From assembly GCA_017475045.1 (NCBI GenBank), contig JAFVGH010000044.1:1-56225 (forward strand): a DNA stretch of 56,225 nt, given 5' to 3'. Numbering within the stretch: position 1 is the first letter of the stretch; every line of letters starts with the position of its first letter. The notes beneath the pieces were generated by a model. That model worked only from the letters and a program-made list of their open reading frames with translations, had not been told where the DNA came from and made no database searches. Of this stretch, positions 30,878 to 39,811 are shown piece after piece. Both the position numbers and the translations under genes were made by a program. This DNA is from Fibrobacter sp. (GTDB taxonomy: Bacteria > Fibrobacterota > Fibrobacteria > Fibrobacterales > Fibrobacteraceae).

Positions 30878-33800
30878 GTGCAGATAACAAAGCTCAAAAT
30901 ATTCGGTTTCAAGTCCTTTGCCCAAAGGACGGAAATCAATTTCCCCACCAAGGGCCTTACGGCGGTGGTGGGTCCCAACGGCTGCGGCAAGTCCAATATT
31001 ACCGACGCCATCCGCTGGGTTCTGGGCGAGCAACGTGCTGCAACGCTCCGTATGAGCAAGATGCAGGACGTGATTTTCAGCGGTACCGAAGAACGTGCCG
31101 CCATGAGCCTTGCCGAAGTTTCTATTGTCATTGATAACAGCGATGGTGCGCTTAGTTCTGATTATTCTGAAATTATCGTGACACGTCGCGTCCACAGGGA
31201 CGGTTCCGGCGAATACCTGATTAACAACCAGGAGTGCCGGTTGAGGGATGTCCATGCCCTGCTTTTCGACTCGGGCCTGGGTTCCAGCACCTATTCCCAG
31301 ATGAATGCCGACATGATCAAGGCGGTTCTTTCGGACAAGGCTGACGATCGTCGTGTACTTTTTGAAGAAGCTGCCGGCGTGAGCAAGTACCGCCAGCAGC
31401 GCAAGGAAGCCACCCGCCAGTTGGAGCGGGTGCAGATGGACATGGCCCGCGTAGAGGACAACCTCCGCTCTGTCCGTCGTTCCGTACGCCTTTACGAGAC
31501 CCAGGCCGAAAAGGTTAAGGAATTCAAGTGGCTGAGCAGCCGCCTGAAAAGCCTGGACCTTTCTGTCAGTCTTGACAAATATGCCGATTTCAAGGAAAGC
31601 CTTGAGACTCTGGATACCACCAGCCGTCGTATGAACCACGAGGTGGAATCGGCCAAGACCAAGGCCATGGAACTTCAGACCCGCATAGACGAGAAAAAAC
31701 TCGCTATCAGCGAAGACGAGAATAATTACCGTGACTTGGAACGGGAAGTCCAGCAGGCCACCCTTGCTCTGAATGACCTGAACAACCAGATTATACGCCT
31801 TAGGGATTCGCTCTCTACCTTGGAGGCGGCAAACCAGAAGGCAGCCTCTGAAATCGAAATCAGCGAGGGCAAGACTCGGGAACTTTTGTCCGAGCGCTCT
31901 CGCCTTGAAGAAGAAAACGAGGTTTTGAAGAGCGATAGCGGCATCGAGGAACTGAACAACAGGCTTGAACGGGAAAAGGAAATTTTGCAGGTCATGCGCG
32001 ACAAGCTGGACGACCTGCGAAGCCAGTCCAGAGAGCTTTCCAACGGACGCCTGGCTGCGGCCAACAAGGTGGCTTCCCTCCAGGGGCGTTTTGAACGACT
32101 TGATGCAGAATCCGATATGCTTCGCGGGAGCATTTCCAAGTGGAACGAAGAGGTATCCGAACTTCGCTCCCGTAAGGCCGATACCGAATCTGCCATCCGC
32201 GATATGGAAGTGGGTATGGAATCCACTTCACGCGAAATTGAAGTTTTGAACGAGCGCAAGGCTTCCCTGGAATCTGCTTTGGAAGAAAAGAACGCCGACT
32301 TGGTTGCCGCCCGGCAGGAACTGCAGGGCCTGCAAAACGAGTGTGCCGCCCTGGAATCCCGTATCGAAGTTTTGCAGAGCGTCAGTGACGAAGGCACGGA
32401 CGCAGGCAAGTGGATTCGGGAGAACAAGGCCGGGCTTATCCGCGGGTTCCTTTCGGAACATATCAGCGCCGCTCCTGAATATGCCTCCCAGGTGGAGACT
32501 GCCTTGGGCGATGTGCTGGACAGTGCCGTTGTCCAGAGCCGAGACGGCCTTCGTGAAATTGTGGACGGCCTGCGTGGGCAGAATGCGGGCAAGGCCGTGC
32601 TTGCCCTGATGGAAGCATTCGAGCTTGCTCCTGCTCCTGAATTGAACCACGCCGGAATTAAAGGTGTATTGAGCAACTTTGTCACTTGCGATGACGATAC
32701 ACGCTCCTTTGTACAGAATTTACTTTCCCGCTATTTCTTAGTGGATACCCTGGATACGGCGCTGGACCTTGCTCGCGAACACCGGAATTCGGATTTCTGC
32801 TTTGTTACGGATAACATTATTGTTAAGACCAATGGCCTTGTAAGCCAAGGGTCAAACACAGCCGGTGCATTGAGCCGCAAGAACGAGATTTCTGAAGCGA
32901 CTGAACGTCTGAATGCCGTTCGTGATCAGCTGGCCCAAAAGCAGGGCTTTATTGAAGACCTCCAGTCTGAGGTTGAAGAGGCCAAGCAGATGCTGGACTC
33001 CGCCTCCGATGAAATTCTGGAGAAGAATAATGCCATGAGGGCGGGGGAGGCCGGTATTTCTATCCAGAAGAACACTCTGGATAGCATTGCGGCCCGCCTT
33101 GAAAAGTTGGAAACAGACATATCCGAAAGCGAAGGCCGCATAGCCTCCGCTGAATCCCAGAAGTCTGGCGACGCAGAGCTGACCGAGGCCAAGGCCGCCA
33201 TGGAAAGCGCCGAGGCGGAATACGCCCGCGTAAACGATGAACTTTCGGAACAGGAAGTCTTATTCCGCGAAAAGGACGAAGAAGTCCGGGATTTGGAAAG
33301 AACTTCTCAAGATAAGTCTGCCAAGCTGGCACAGAATACGGATCGCCTGAGGAATATCGCTGATCAGATTCAGTTCTTGGGTGACTCTATCGAATCTCGT
33401 AAGAGGGATATCGAGACCAACAAGGTCAACATGGAAAAGGCGACCCAGGATATCGATAACTTGGGCGGCACAATCCAGGATAAGGATTCTGCCCTTCGTG
33501 AGTTGGAAGGTAGGCGTGATGCTGCCAGGGAACGCTACGAAGTGGTTAGCGGTGATCTGGATAACTGGCGCAGTGAGCTGGATGGCATCCGTGACGACAT
33601 GATTGACCGCATGAAGGAACTGAACGAGGTGGGCCGCAAGCAGGAAGCGCTCCAGTCCAATCTGGATCGCCTGCAGGAACGCCTACAGAACGAATGGTCC
33701 TTCGACCTTGCCAATCCTGAAGAATTTGAACGTGTGGAGTACAGTCAGCCCGAAGCCGATAAGGAAATCCGTGAACTTCGCGGAAAGATCAAGGATTTGG

Positions 33801-34432
33801 GCCCCATCAACGTGAACGTGATGGAAGACTACGAAGACGAAAAGAAGCGCCTGGAAGAGGTGGAAATCCAGTTCAACGATCTGGACCGTGCCCGCGCTTC
33901 TCTCGACCGTACCATCACCAAGCTGGACGATATCGCCCGTAGCCGCTATCTAGAAACCTTTGAACGCATACAGAAGAACTTCCAGTTTGTATTTAGCAAA
34001 CTGTTCCTAAATGGTGAAACCAAGATGTCCCTGGTTGAAAAACTGGATGAAAACGGCAAGCCCGGCGACATTCTGGATGCAGACATCGAAATCAATGTGC
34101 GTCCTACCGGCAAGAAGATGCGTGGCATCAAGGCCCTTTCCGGTGGTGAGCATGCCCTGACGGCCACGGCCCTGCTCTTTGCCATCTACATGGAAAAGCC
34201 CTCGCCTTACTGCGTGCTGGACGAAGTGGACGGCCCGCTTGACGATGCCAACGTGGGCCGTTTTATGGCGCTTCTCCGAGAATTCAGCAAGCAGACCCTG
34301 TTCATTGTGGTGACCCATAACAAGCGTACCATGGCCGAAGCCGATATGCTCTATGGTGTGACTCAGGAGATCAAGGGCATTTCACGCATTGCCAGCGTAC
34401 AATTGGCCGATGCAACGAAATTTGCGATTTAG
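30878..34432 (+). CDS. smc: Chromosome partition protein SMC
   Basis: 1184 aa from GTG, normal length for bacterial SMC. It condenses and segregates chromosomes together with ScpAB (not in this window). Walker A GPNGCGKSN at residues 32-40, TRRVHRDGSGEYLINNQECR, two coiled coils of about 300 residues each, and a hinge at about 510-660 containing GFLSEHISAAPEYASQVETA and LGDVLDSAVV. The C-terminal head has LSGGEHALTATALLFAIYME and Walker B CVLDEVDGPLDDANV. The EamA gene starts one base after the stop. Confidence 0.97.
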   Translation: MQITKLKIFGFKSFAQRTEINFPTKGLTAVVGPNGCGKSNITDAIRWVLGEQRAATLRMSKMQDVIFSGTEERAAMSLAEVSIVIDNSDGALSSDYSEIIVTRRVHRDGSGEYLINNQECRLRDVHALLFDSGLGSSTYSQMNADMIKAVLSDKADDRRVLFEEAAGVSKYRQQRKEATRQLERVQMDMARVEDNLRSVRRSVRLYETQAEKVKEFKWLSSRLKSLDLSVSLDKYADFKESLETLDTTSRRMNHEVESAKTKAMELQTRIDEKKLAISEDENNYRDLEREVQQATLALNDLNNQIIRLRDSLSTLEAANQKAASEIEISEGKTRELLSERSRLEEENEVLKSDSGIEELNNRLEREKEILQVMRDKLDDLRSQSRELSNGRLAAANKVASLQGRFERLDAESDMLRGSISKWNEEVSELRSRKADTESAIRDMEVGMESTSREIEVLNERKASLESALEEKNADLVAARQELQGLQNECAALESRIEVLQSVSDEGTDAGKWIRENKAGLIRGFLSEHISAAPEYASQVETALGDVLDSAVVQSRDGLREIVDGLRGQNAGKAVLALMEAFELAPAPELNHAGIKGVLSNFVTCDDDTRSFVQNLLSRYFLVDTLDTALDLAREHRNSDFCFVTDNIIVKTNGLVSQGSNTAGALSRKNEISEATERLNAVRDQLAQKQGFIEDLQSEVEEAKQMLDSASDEILEKNNAMRAGEAGISIQKNTLDSIAARLEKLETDISESEGRIASAESQKSGDAELTEAKAAMESAEAEYARVNDELSEQEVLFREKDEEVRDLERTSQDKSAKLAQNTDRLRNIADQIQFLGDSIESRKRDIETNKVNMEKATQDIDNLGGTIQDKDSALRELEGRRDAARERYEVVSGDLDNWRSELDGIRDDMIDRMKELNEVGRKQEALQSNLDRLQERLQNEWSFDLANPEEFERVEYSQPEADKEIRELRGKIKDLGPINVNVMEDYEDEKKRLEEVEIQFNDLDRARASLDRTITKLDDIARSRYLETFERIQKNFQFVFSKLFLNGETKMSLVEKLDENGKPGDILDADIEINVRPTGKKMRGIKALSGGEHALTATALLFAIYMEKPSPYCVLDEVDGPLDDANVGRFMALLREFSKQTLFIVVTHNKRTMAEADMLYGVTQEIKGISRIASVQLADATKFAI

Positions 34433-34433
34433 T

Positions 34434-35315
34434 ATGCCCCGCAACCTCCAAACCCTAAAGGGCTTCATCTTCGCGGCCCTTTCCGCTATCTGTTACGGCA
34501 CGAACCCCCTTGGGGCCCTGCATTTGTACGCCCAGGGGTATTCTCCGGAAACGGTGCTCTTTTACCGTTTCTTTACGGCGGCATTGCTGCTGTTGGTCGT
34601 TTTGCTGGTACAAAGGGCCCGTTTTAGGATTTCGCTCAAGGAATTGGGGACCCTTGTTGTTTTCGGATTCTTGTTTGCGGTGAGTTCACTGACTTATTAC
34701 GCTTCCTTCAAGTACATGGATGCAGGGCTGGCCTCTACGCTTTTGTTCCTTTACCCGCTAGAAGTTTCGGTGCTGATGGCTGTTTTCTTCAAGGAAAAAA
34801 TTAAGCATTTGACCTTGGTTTCTATTGCCATTTCGATGACAGGCGTTGCCCTTTTGTATCATGGGGGAGATGGTGCTACCTTGAGTACGGTTGGGCTTGC
34901 CCTTGTATTCGTTTCTTCGCTATCATACGCCGTTTATATGGTAATGGCTAAAGGTGTCAATTTGCAGATGGGTTCGGTGAAGATGACTTTCTATGCCATC
35001 AGTTTTTGCATGTTTTTCTTGTTGCTCTATTCAGTGACGTTTGGTACGGGTTTGCCTCCTGTTTTCACCAAGGCTAGTTCCTGGGGCTGGGGCTTTATGC
35101 TGGGTGCCGTGCCTACGGTACTCTCGCTCATCTTTATGGTGAAGGCGGTCAAGAGTATTGGTTCAACGCCCACGGCCATTTTGGGGGCTTTGGAGCCTGT
35201 CACCGCCGTGGCAATCGGTGTACTTGTCTTTGGAGAAATCCTCACAGTCCGCCTTGGAATCGGAATTGCCCTAATTCTCGGCTCCGTGGTTCTAATCGCC
35301 GCAAAGCGGAAATGA
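34434..35315 (+). CDS. EamA/DMT-family transporter
   Basis: 293 aa with ten hydrophobic helices in two repeated halves, the drug/metabolite transporter layout. The start is the ATG just after the smc stop. Typical motifs: SAICYGTNPLGALHLYAQGY in helix 1, FRFFTAALLL-like helix 2 (YRFFTAALLLLVVLLV), and the second-half signature GALEPVTAVAIGVLVFGEIL. The substrate is unknown; members export amino acids, metabolites or drugs. It is probably co-transcribed with smc. Confidence 0.92.
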   Translation: MPRNLQTLKGFIFAALSAICYGTNPLGALHLYAQGYSPETVLFYRFFTAALLLLVVLLVQRARFRISLKELGTLVVFGFLFAVSSLTYYASFKYMDAGLASTLLFLYPLEVSVLMAVFFKEKIKHLTLVSIAISMTGVALLYHGGDGATLSTVGLALVFVSSLSYAVYMVMAKGVNLQMGSVKMTFYAISFCMFFLLLYSVTFGTGLPPVFTKASSWGWGFMLGAVPTVLSLIFMVKAVKSIGSTPTAILGALEPVTAVAIGVLVFGEILTVRLGIGIALILGSVVLIAAKRK

Positions 35316-35321
35316 TTTTTT

Positions 35322-35327
35322 TAATTT
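35322..35327 (+). promoter_or_regulatory. Putative -10 TAATTTG for the 35334 gene
   Basis: TAATTT followed by G, six bases before the ATG at 35334. Weak -35; leaderless candidate. Confidence 0.3.
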
Positions 35328-35333
35328 GGAATT

Positions 35334-35600
35334 ATGCAGTGCAAATGTTCAAAATGCGGTAAGGATTTCAATGACAAGGTGGGCATGTCGCCCCTTCAAA
35401 GCAACCTTGCTATCCGCGTGCGGAATAGGGTGGGAAACATCTGCCTCGATTGTCGCCAGGATACATGCAAGACCAAGCGGGGTAGGTGGAAAATGTGGTT
35501 CTACGACCTGAAAGTCGGGGCCATCTGTCTGTTGCTGCTTTTGCCGGTCTTTTTGGTTTTTGCAGGACTTGTGGTCTTTATGGCGCTCTACGTGCTGTAA
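35334..35600 (+). CDS. Small membrane protein with N-terminal cysteine (zinc-ribbon-like) motif
   Basis: 88 aa. The N-terminus MQCKCSKCGKDF and the later ICLDCRQDTC give a likely zinc ribbon. One long hydrophobic helix at the C-terminus (GAICLLLLLPVFLVFAGLVV) anchors it in the inner membrane with the ribbon in the cytoplasm (inferred from the Lys/Arg-rich middle). Function unknown. It lies 18 bases after the EamA gene and may be in the same transcript. Confidence 0.7.
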   Translation: MQCKCSKCGKDFNDKVGMSPLQSNLAIRVRNRVGNICLDCRQDTCKTKRGRWKMWFYDLKVGAICLLLLLPVFLVFAGLVVFMALYVL

Positions 35601-35718
35601 GTCTTTTTGACTGGACATAGATAAATTGTCCATACCGTTTGGATTCCAAACTCTCTTATACTTTCAAAAAAAATTAAATTTTTGTACAAACTGTAGTATT
35701 CACAAAAGGGATTTTGGG

Positions 35719-37494
35719 ATGATTGGTTTTCCTACTAGAATTTTAGCAGTTTTGTGCCTGTTGGCGGTTTATGTTTCCGCTGGCGTAGACCAGTGCAAGC
35801 CCATCGGCTGGGCGACACGTTCGGGGCGGACTTCTGCGGCATTCGAAGTGACCGGCGGTGGTAACGCAACCCCCATTACAGTTACGACTTTTTCTGACTT
35901 GCAAAAGTACGCCAAGGATTCCTCTCCGCGGGTCATCTACGTTGATGGTACACTGGGTAGCGGCTGGAGTGGCACGACCGGCGATCGCCTGAACATTACC
36001 GCATCAAACAAGACGATTATCGGACTTAGGCCGGGAACACTCCTGAAGGCTCCTATCCACATCACGAGCAAGGCATCCAATATCATCATCCGCAATATTG
36101 TCATTAGGGGGCCAGGCAGCAATGCTGACCAGGCTTGGGATAACCTCACCATCGAGGGAGAATCAAAAAACATCTGGATAGACCACTGCGAATTTTGGGA
36201 CGGCCAGGATGGCAACGCCGATGTGGTGAAGGGTTCAGACAATGTGACATTTACCTGGTGTATTTTCGGCTACGAAAAAAAGAGCACCCACAATCTTTCG
36301 AACCTTATCGGCAGTTCCGATGACGAGACCATAAGCGAAGGCAAGCTGAATGTAACTTACATGTTCAACTGGTGGAAAGCCGCAAATCAGCGTAAGCCCC
36401 GCTGCCGTTATGGAAACGTGCACGTAGTGAACAACCTCCTTACCGGCGATGCAAGCGTCACAAGCGGTACGGATGTACTTGGGGTCTCGGCGGGCCACAT
36501 GTGTACGGTCCGCACCGAAAGGAATGTGTTCATCAACGAAGCGAATCCGATTTATACAGGCAATGCAAACGGCACGGGCGTAAACGAAACCATCGACAAC
36601 ATCTTCACGAACTGCTCGGGCAACACGAAGGGCACGGGCACCTCGTTTACGCCGCCTTACGACTACACGGACTTCATGCTGTCGGCAAGCGAGGTGGAAG
36701 CCGTTGTGAAATCGAATGCGGGTGCGACACTTGCAAGTCCAACCGCCTGCGGCGAATTGACCCCTGCATCCAGTTCTTCTGTGACCTCAGTGAGCTCCAG
36801 CAGCGTGGAGCGTAACGCCGAAAAGGCCTACCAGGCCGAAAAAGGAATGATCAATGGGGGAGTCGTCGAAAGCAGCAATGTGGGATTTTGGGGCGATGGC
36901 TATGTGAATTTTGATAAAGGCGGCGATTTTGAGTTCCCAATGACGGTAAATGTGGCTGGGGAATATAGGTTTGAAATTGATTTTGCCAATGGATCTTCTG
37001 AAGATCGGAGTTTAGTCATTTCTGTCGGTGCTAGCGATACAACTGTTGTGTTTGAAAAAACGGGAGCCTGGACCATTTGGTCCACCAAGGAAATTTCTCT
37101 AAAGTTGTCTGCGGGCGAAAACTCCATCAGATTTGCAACGGTCGACGGTAACGATGGCCCGAACATCGATCAGTTCGACGCTTTTCTTGTCAAAAAAACG
37201 GAGGTTAAACCGGAGGAGAAGCCGGAAGAAAAACTGGATGAAAAAACTGAGGATAAGTCGGCAGAGAAACCGGATGCCTTTTTACCTCCTGAAAATCAAG
37301 ATTATGTAACAAGAAACGGTTTATGTCGGGTGACCTTGTTCAATACGAAGGGTGTCAAAATGCGCTATCTGGAAGTTGAAAACGAAAAGATTGGTGATGC
37401 TGCATGGATAACACGCGGCCTTCCGTCTGGGATCTATATGTTGCGCATAAGAATTGCGGATAGGATTTTACAGCGCTTTATTACGGTCAAGTGA
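35719..37494 (+). CDS. Secreted pectate lyase, PL1 family, with CBM-like and C-terminal sorting-like domains
   Basis: 591 aa from the ATG with aaaaggg upstream. Signal peptide MIGFPTRILAVLCLLAVYVS. Residues about 35-340 form a PL1 beta-helix: IWIDHCEFWDGQDGNADVVK (calcium/active-site segment, DHC...D), NWWKAANQRKPRCRYGNVHV (containing the conserved R-x-P-R) and VVNNLL. It should cleave polygalacturonate by calcium-dependent beta-elimination. A Ser-rich linker leads to a CBM6/35-like beta-sandwich (YQAEKGMINGG, AGEYRFEIDFANGS, NSIRFATVDGNDGPNIDQFD). Then comes a PEEKPEEK-type linker and about 65 residues ending GLPSGIYMLRIR...RFITVK, resembling a type IX secretion sorting domain. Confidence 0.9.
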   Translation: MIGFPTRILAVLCLLAVYVSAGVDQCKPIGWATRSGRTSAAFEVTGGGNATPITVTTFSDLQKYAKDSSPRVIYVDGTLGSGWSGTTGDRLNITASNKTIIGLRPGTLLKAPIHITSKASNIIIRNIVIRGPGSNADQAWDNLTIEGESKNIWIDHCEFWDGQDGNADVVKGSDNVTFTWCIFGYEKKSTHNLSNLIGSSDDETISEGKLNVTYMFNWWKAANQRKPRCRYGNVHVVNNLLTGDASVTSGTDVLGVSAGHMCTVRTERNVFINEANPIYTGNANGTGVNETIDNIFTNCSGNTKGTGTSFTPPYDYTDFMLSASEVEAVVKSNAGATLASPTACGELTPASSSSVTSVSSSSVERNAEKAYQAEKGMINGGVVESSNVGFWGDGYVNFDKGGDFEFPMTVNVAGEYRFEIDFANGSSEDRSLVISVGASDTTVVFEKTGAWTIWSTKEISLKLSAGENSIRFATVDGNDGPNIDQFDAFLVKKTEVKPEEKPEEKLDEKTEDKSAEKPDAFLPPENQDYVTRNGLCRVTLFNTKGVKMRYLEVENEKIGDAAWITRGLPSGIYMLRIRIADRILQRFITVK

Positions 37495-37526
37495 TATATT
37501 TCTCCCATTAGAGTGAAAATTCTAAC

Positions 37527-37559
37527 AAAAAAAGACTCGGCATGAACCGAGTCTTTTTT
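37527..37559. terminator. Bidirectional terminator between pectate lyase gene and tRNA-fMet
   Basis: Stem aagactcgg / ccgagtctt with loop catgaa, A-run before and T-run after, placed between convergent genes. Confidence 0.9.
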
Positions 37560-37561
37560 AG

Positions 37562-37635
<74 letters not shown>

Positions 37636-37649
37636 TCGAGGTATGCCCA

Positions 37650-37678
37650 TATATAGTAAAATCCTGTGTTTTTGTCAA
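37650..37678 (-). promoter_or_regulatory. tRNA-fMet promoter TTGACA-N17-TATATA
   Basis: On the minus strand perfect TTGACA at 37678-37673, a 17-nt spacer and TATATA at 37655-37650. Confidence 0.88.
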
Positions 37679-37736
37679 GTCAAAGTGGCGAAAACAGCAA
37701 GAAAAGGGCATTTTTTATCAAAAAAGAAAGGTTTCG

Positions 37737-37766
37737 TTGACGAGGTTTGGCAAGTTTGTTTATTTT
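37737..37766 (+). promoter_or_regulatory. Promoter TTGACG-N18-TATTTT for the PIN gene, near-leaderless
   Basis: -35 TTGACG at 37737-37742, 18-nt spacer, -10 TATTTT followed by TG at 37761-37766. The ATG at 37775 is eight bases later. Confidence 0.65.
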
Positions 37767-37774
37767 TGGATTAG

Positions 37775-38224
37775 ATGAATAAGGCTATCCAACAGTCCCG
37801 TATTTTGTTTCTCGACACGCAGCCCCTGGTGCGTCTTCTGCAGATGCATCCGGACTACTACAGCTCTGTATCTGAGGTACTGGACCTGGCTTACGAGAAG
37901 AATTTGACCATCCTGGTATCTTCTGTTACTTTGTTTGAGATATCAAAACAAGCCTTTTCTGCTCACGAAGGCGTCCTTGCTCGCCAGTATCGGGAATTTT
38001 TTGAGAATTCGGCTAACGTGGTCTGCTGTGACGTAAATCCTGAGATTTCTGTAAAGGCGGCAGAGTTTTTTGCTGCTGCGTCCCGCTCGAACCATAAGCT
38101 TACAGAGGGGGAGTCCCTGCGGCTTGCCACAGCCTTTGTGATGGGTGCAGACTGTATTGTGACGGAATGCAGTGCCTTCCGCGATGCGACGGATATTTCT
38201 GTCGTTACTCTGGACGAAATTTAG
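37775..38224 (+). CDS. PIN-domain protein (putative ribonuclease)
   Basis: 149 aa. PIN fold with the acidic residues expected for metal-dependent RNA cleavage: FLDTQPL (first Asp), SVTLFEIS (Glu), SLRLATAFVMGADCIVTE, then the end ISVVTLDEI. Many solitary PIN proteins of this size are VapC-like toxins, but no small antitoxin gene lies upstream or downstream. The final acidic site differs from the usual GADxxxTxDxxF (here TECSAFRD). Function as toxin or housekeeping nuclease is open. Confidence 0.8.
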   Translation: MNKAIQQSRILFLDTQPLVRLLQMHPDYYSSVSEVLDLAYEKNLTILVSSVTLFEISKQAFSAHEGVLARQYREFFENSANVVCCDVNPEISVKAAEFFAAASRSNHKLTEGESLRLATAFVMGADCIVTECSAFRDATDISVVTLDEI

Positions 38225-38251
38225 GGCATAAATCCTTATTTTTTCTATCTT

Positions 38252-38275
38252 TCCCTCCGAAATTACGGAGTTTTT
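38252..38275 (+). promoter_or_regulatory. Leader hairpin covering the gatB ribosome binding site
   Basis: The stem ctccg / cggag with a 6-nt loop is followed by ttttt and then the gatB ATG. The right arm contains GGAG, the only Shine-Dalgarno-like sequence, so folding would hide it; the hairpin plus T-run also looks like a small terminator. Confidence 0.45.
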
Positions 38276-39730
38276 ATGCCTAATTACTGTCCTGTTATCG
38301 GTCTTGAAATCCATTGCCAGCTCGCAACTAAAACCAAGATGTTCTGCGGCTGCGAAATCGAAGTGAATACGACCCCGAACAAGCACGTTTGCCCTGTTTG
38401 CCTCGGTATGCCGGGTGCCATGCCTGTGCCGAACAAGAAGGCGGTGGAATACGCAATTCGTCTGGGCCTCGCCCTGAACTGCGAAATTGACCTGAATGCG
38501 ATGTGGACCCGCAAGAACTACTTCTACCCGGACCTGCCGAAGGGCTACCAGATTACCCAGACGGGCGGACTTCCGGTGTACGACCACCCGATTTGCAAGA
38601 ACGGCTGGCTCGAAATTGTCAAGGAAGACGGCACCAAGAAGCGTGTGGGTATTACCCGTATCCACATGGAAGAAGACGCCGGTAAGCTCATCCACGACAT
38701 GAGCCCGACCGATTCCCACTTCGACGCGAACCGCTGTGGCACTCCGCTCTGCGAAATCGTGACCGAACCGGATATCCGTAGCCCCGAAGAAGCCGTGCTC
38801 GTCTTGAAGAAGATCAAGCAGACTCTCGAATACACCCGCGTTTCCAACGCCAACATGGAAAACGGCAACATGCGCTGCGACGGCAACATTTCCCTGCGTG
38901 CCAGCGAAGACGCTCCGTTCGGTATCCGCGCCGAAATCAAGAACCTGAACAGCTTTACGAACCTCGAAAAGGCTCTCTACTGCGAAATGAACCTGCAGGC
39001 CTCGACCCTCGACGCCGGCAAGGAAGTGGAACAGTGCACCAAGCGTTACGACCCCAACGCGGACAAGACCATCGTCATCCGCAGCAAGGAAGACGCCCAT
39101 GACTATAAGTACTTCCCGGAACCGGATATGGTCCGCCTCGTGACCGACCCGGCCTTTGTGGAAGAAATCCGACGCACGCTTCCGGAACTGCCGGATGCCC
39201 GCCGCAAGCGCTTCATGGACGACTTCGGTGTCTCCGAATACGACGCCATGGTGCTCACCGAAGACCGCGACGTGAGCGAATGGTACGACACCGCCGCGAA
39301 GAACTGCAAGAATGGCAAGGTGCTCGCCAACTGGGTGATTACCGAACTTTTGGCCAAGGTGAAGGAACTGGAAGGCGGCCTCAGCGCCCTCAAGATCAAG
39401 CCCGAAGACCTCTGCAAGTTGGTGAACCTCATCGCCGACAACACCATCAACGGTAAGATTGCGAAGACGGTCTTCGCCGAGATGTTCGAAACCGGCAAGG
39501 ATCCTGAAGCTATCGTGAAGGAAAAGGGCCTCGTGCAGGTGACCGACACCGGTGCCATCGAAGAAGTGGTCCGCGCTGTGTGTGCCGAAAACGCAGCCCA
39601 GTTCGCCGAATTCAAGGCCGGCAAGGTTGCGCTGAAGGGCTTTTTGGTCGGTATGACCATGCGCAAGTCCGGCGGCAAGGCCAACCCGGGCCTCGTGAAC
39701 CAGATTCTCGACAAGCTCGCGAAGGAATAA
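38276..39730 (+). CDS. gatB: Asp/Glu-tRNA(Asn/Gln) amidotransferase subunit B
   Basis: 484 aa, full length. GatB carries the kinase/transamidase site that converts Glu-tRNA(Gln) and/or Asp-tRNA(Asn) with GatA and GatC (not in this window). Marks: YCPVIGLEIHCQL start, CPVCLGMPGAMPVPN, KNYFYPDLPKGYQITQ, IHMEEDAGKLIHD, ISLRASEDAPFGIRAEIKNL, DYKYFPEPDM, and the C-terminal YqeY-like tail ending GKANPGLVNQILDKL. The strong codon bias (GCC, CTC, AAG, GAA) marks a highly expressed gene. Confidence 0.97.
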   Translation: MPNYCPVIGLEIHCQLATKTKMFCGCEIEVNTTPNKHVCPVCLGMPGAMPVPNKKAVEYAIRLGLALNCEIDLNAMWTRKNYFYPDLPKGYQITQTGGLPVYDHPICKNGWLEIVKEDGTKKRVGITRIHMEEDAGKLIHDMSPTDSHFDANRCGTPLCEIVTEPDIRSPEEAVLVLKKIKQTLEYTRVSNANMENGNMRCDGNISLRASEDAPFGIRAEIKNLNSFTNLEKALYCEMNLQASTLDAGKEVEQCTKRYDPNADKTIVIRSKEDAHDYKYFPEPDMVRLVTDPAFVEEIRRTLPELPDARRKRFMDDFGVSEYDAMVLTEDRDVSEWYDTAAKNCKNGKVLANWVITELLAKVKELEGGLSALKIKPEDLCKLVNLIADNTINGKIAKTVFAEMFETGKDPEAIVKEKGLVQVTDTGAIEEVVRAVCAENAAQFAEFKAGKVALKGFLVGMTMRKSGGKANPGLVNQILDKLAKE

Positions 39731-39759
39731 TAGCTGAATGGGGTGGACGTCTTCGTTAC

Positions 39760-39811
39760 GTCATTCCGTGCTTGACACGGAACCTAGATGGCGGATCAAG
39801 TCCGCCATGAC
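39760..39811. repeat. Intergenic palindromic repeat, double hairpin
   Basis: Hairpin 1 is ttccgtg-CTTGA-cacggaa (39764-39782) and hairpin 2 is atggcgga-TCAAG-tccgccat (39788-39808). They are enclosed by gtcat/atgac. The two loops are complementary to each other. Related single-hairpin copies with the same CTTGA loop lie at 40895-40918 and 42350-42394. Confidence 0.85.

Noticed and set aside
37775..38224. VapBC toxin-antitoxin pair
   Set aside because: No antitoxin-sized open frame with a good start precedes or follows the PIN gene; upstream is a tRNA and its promoter.
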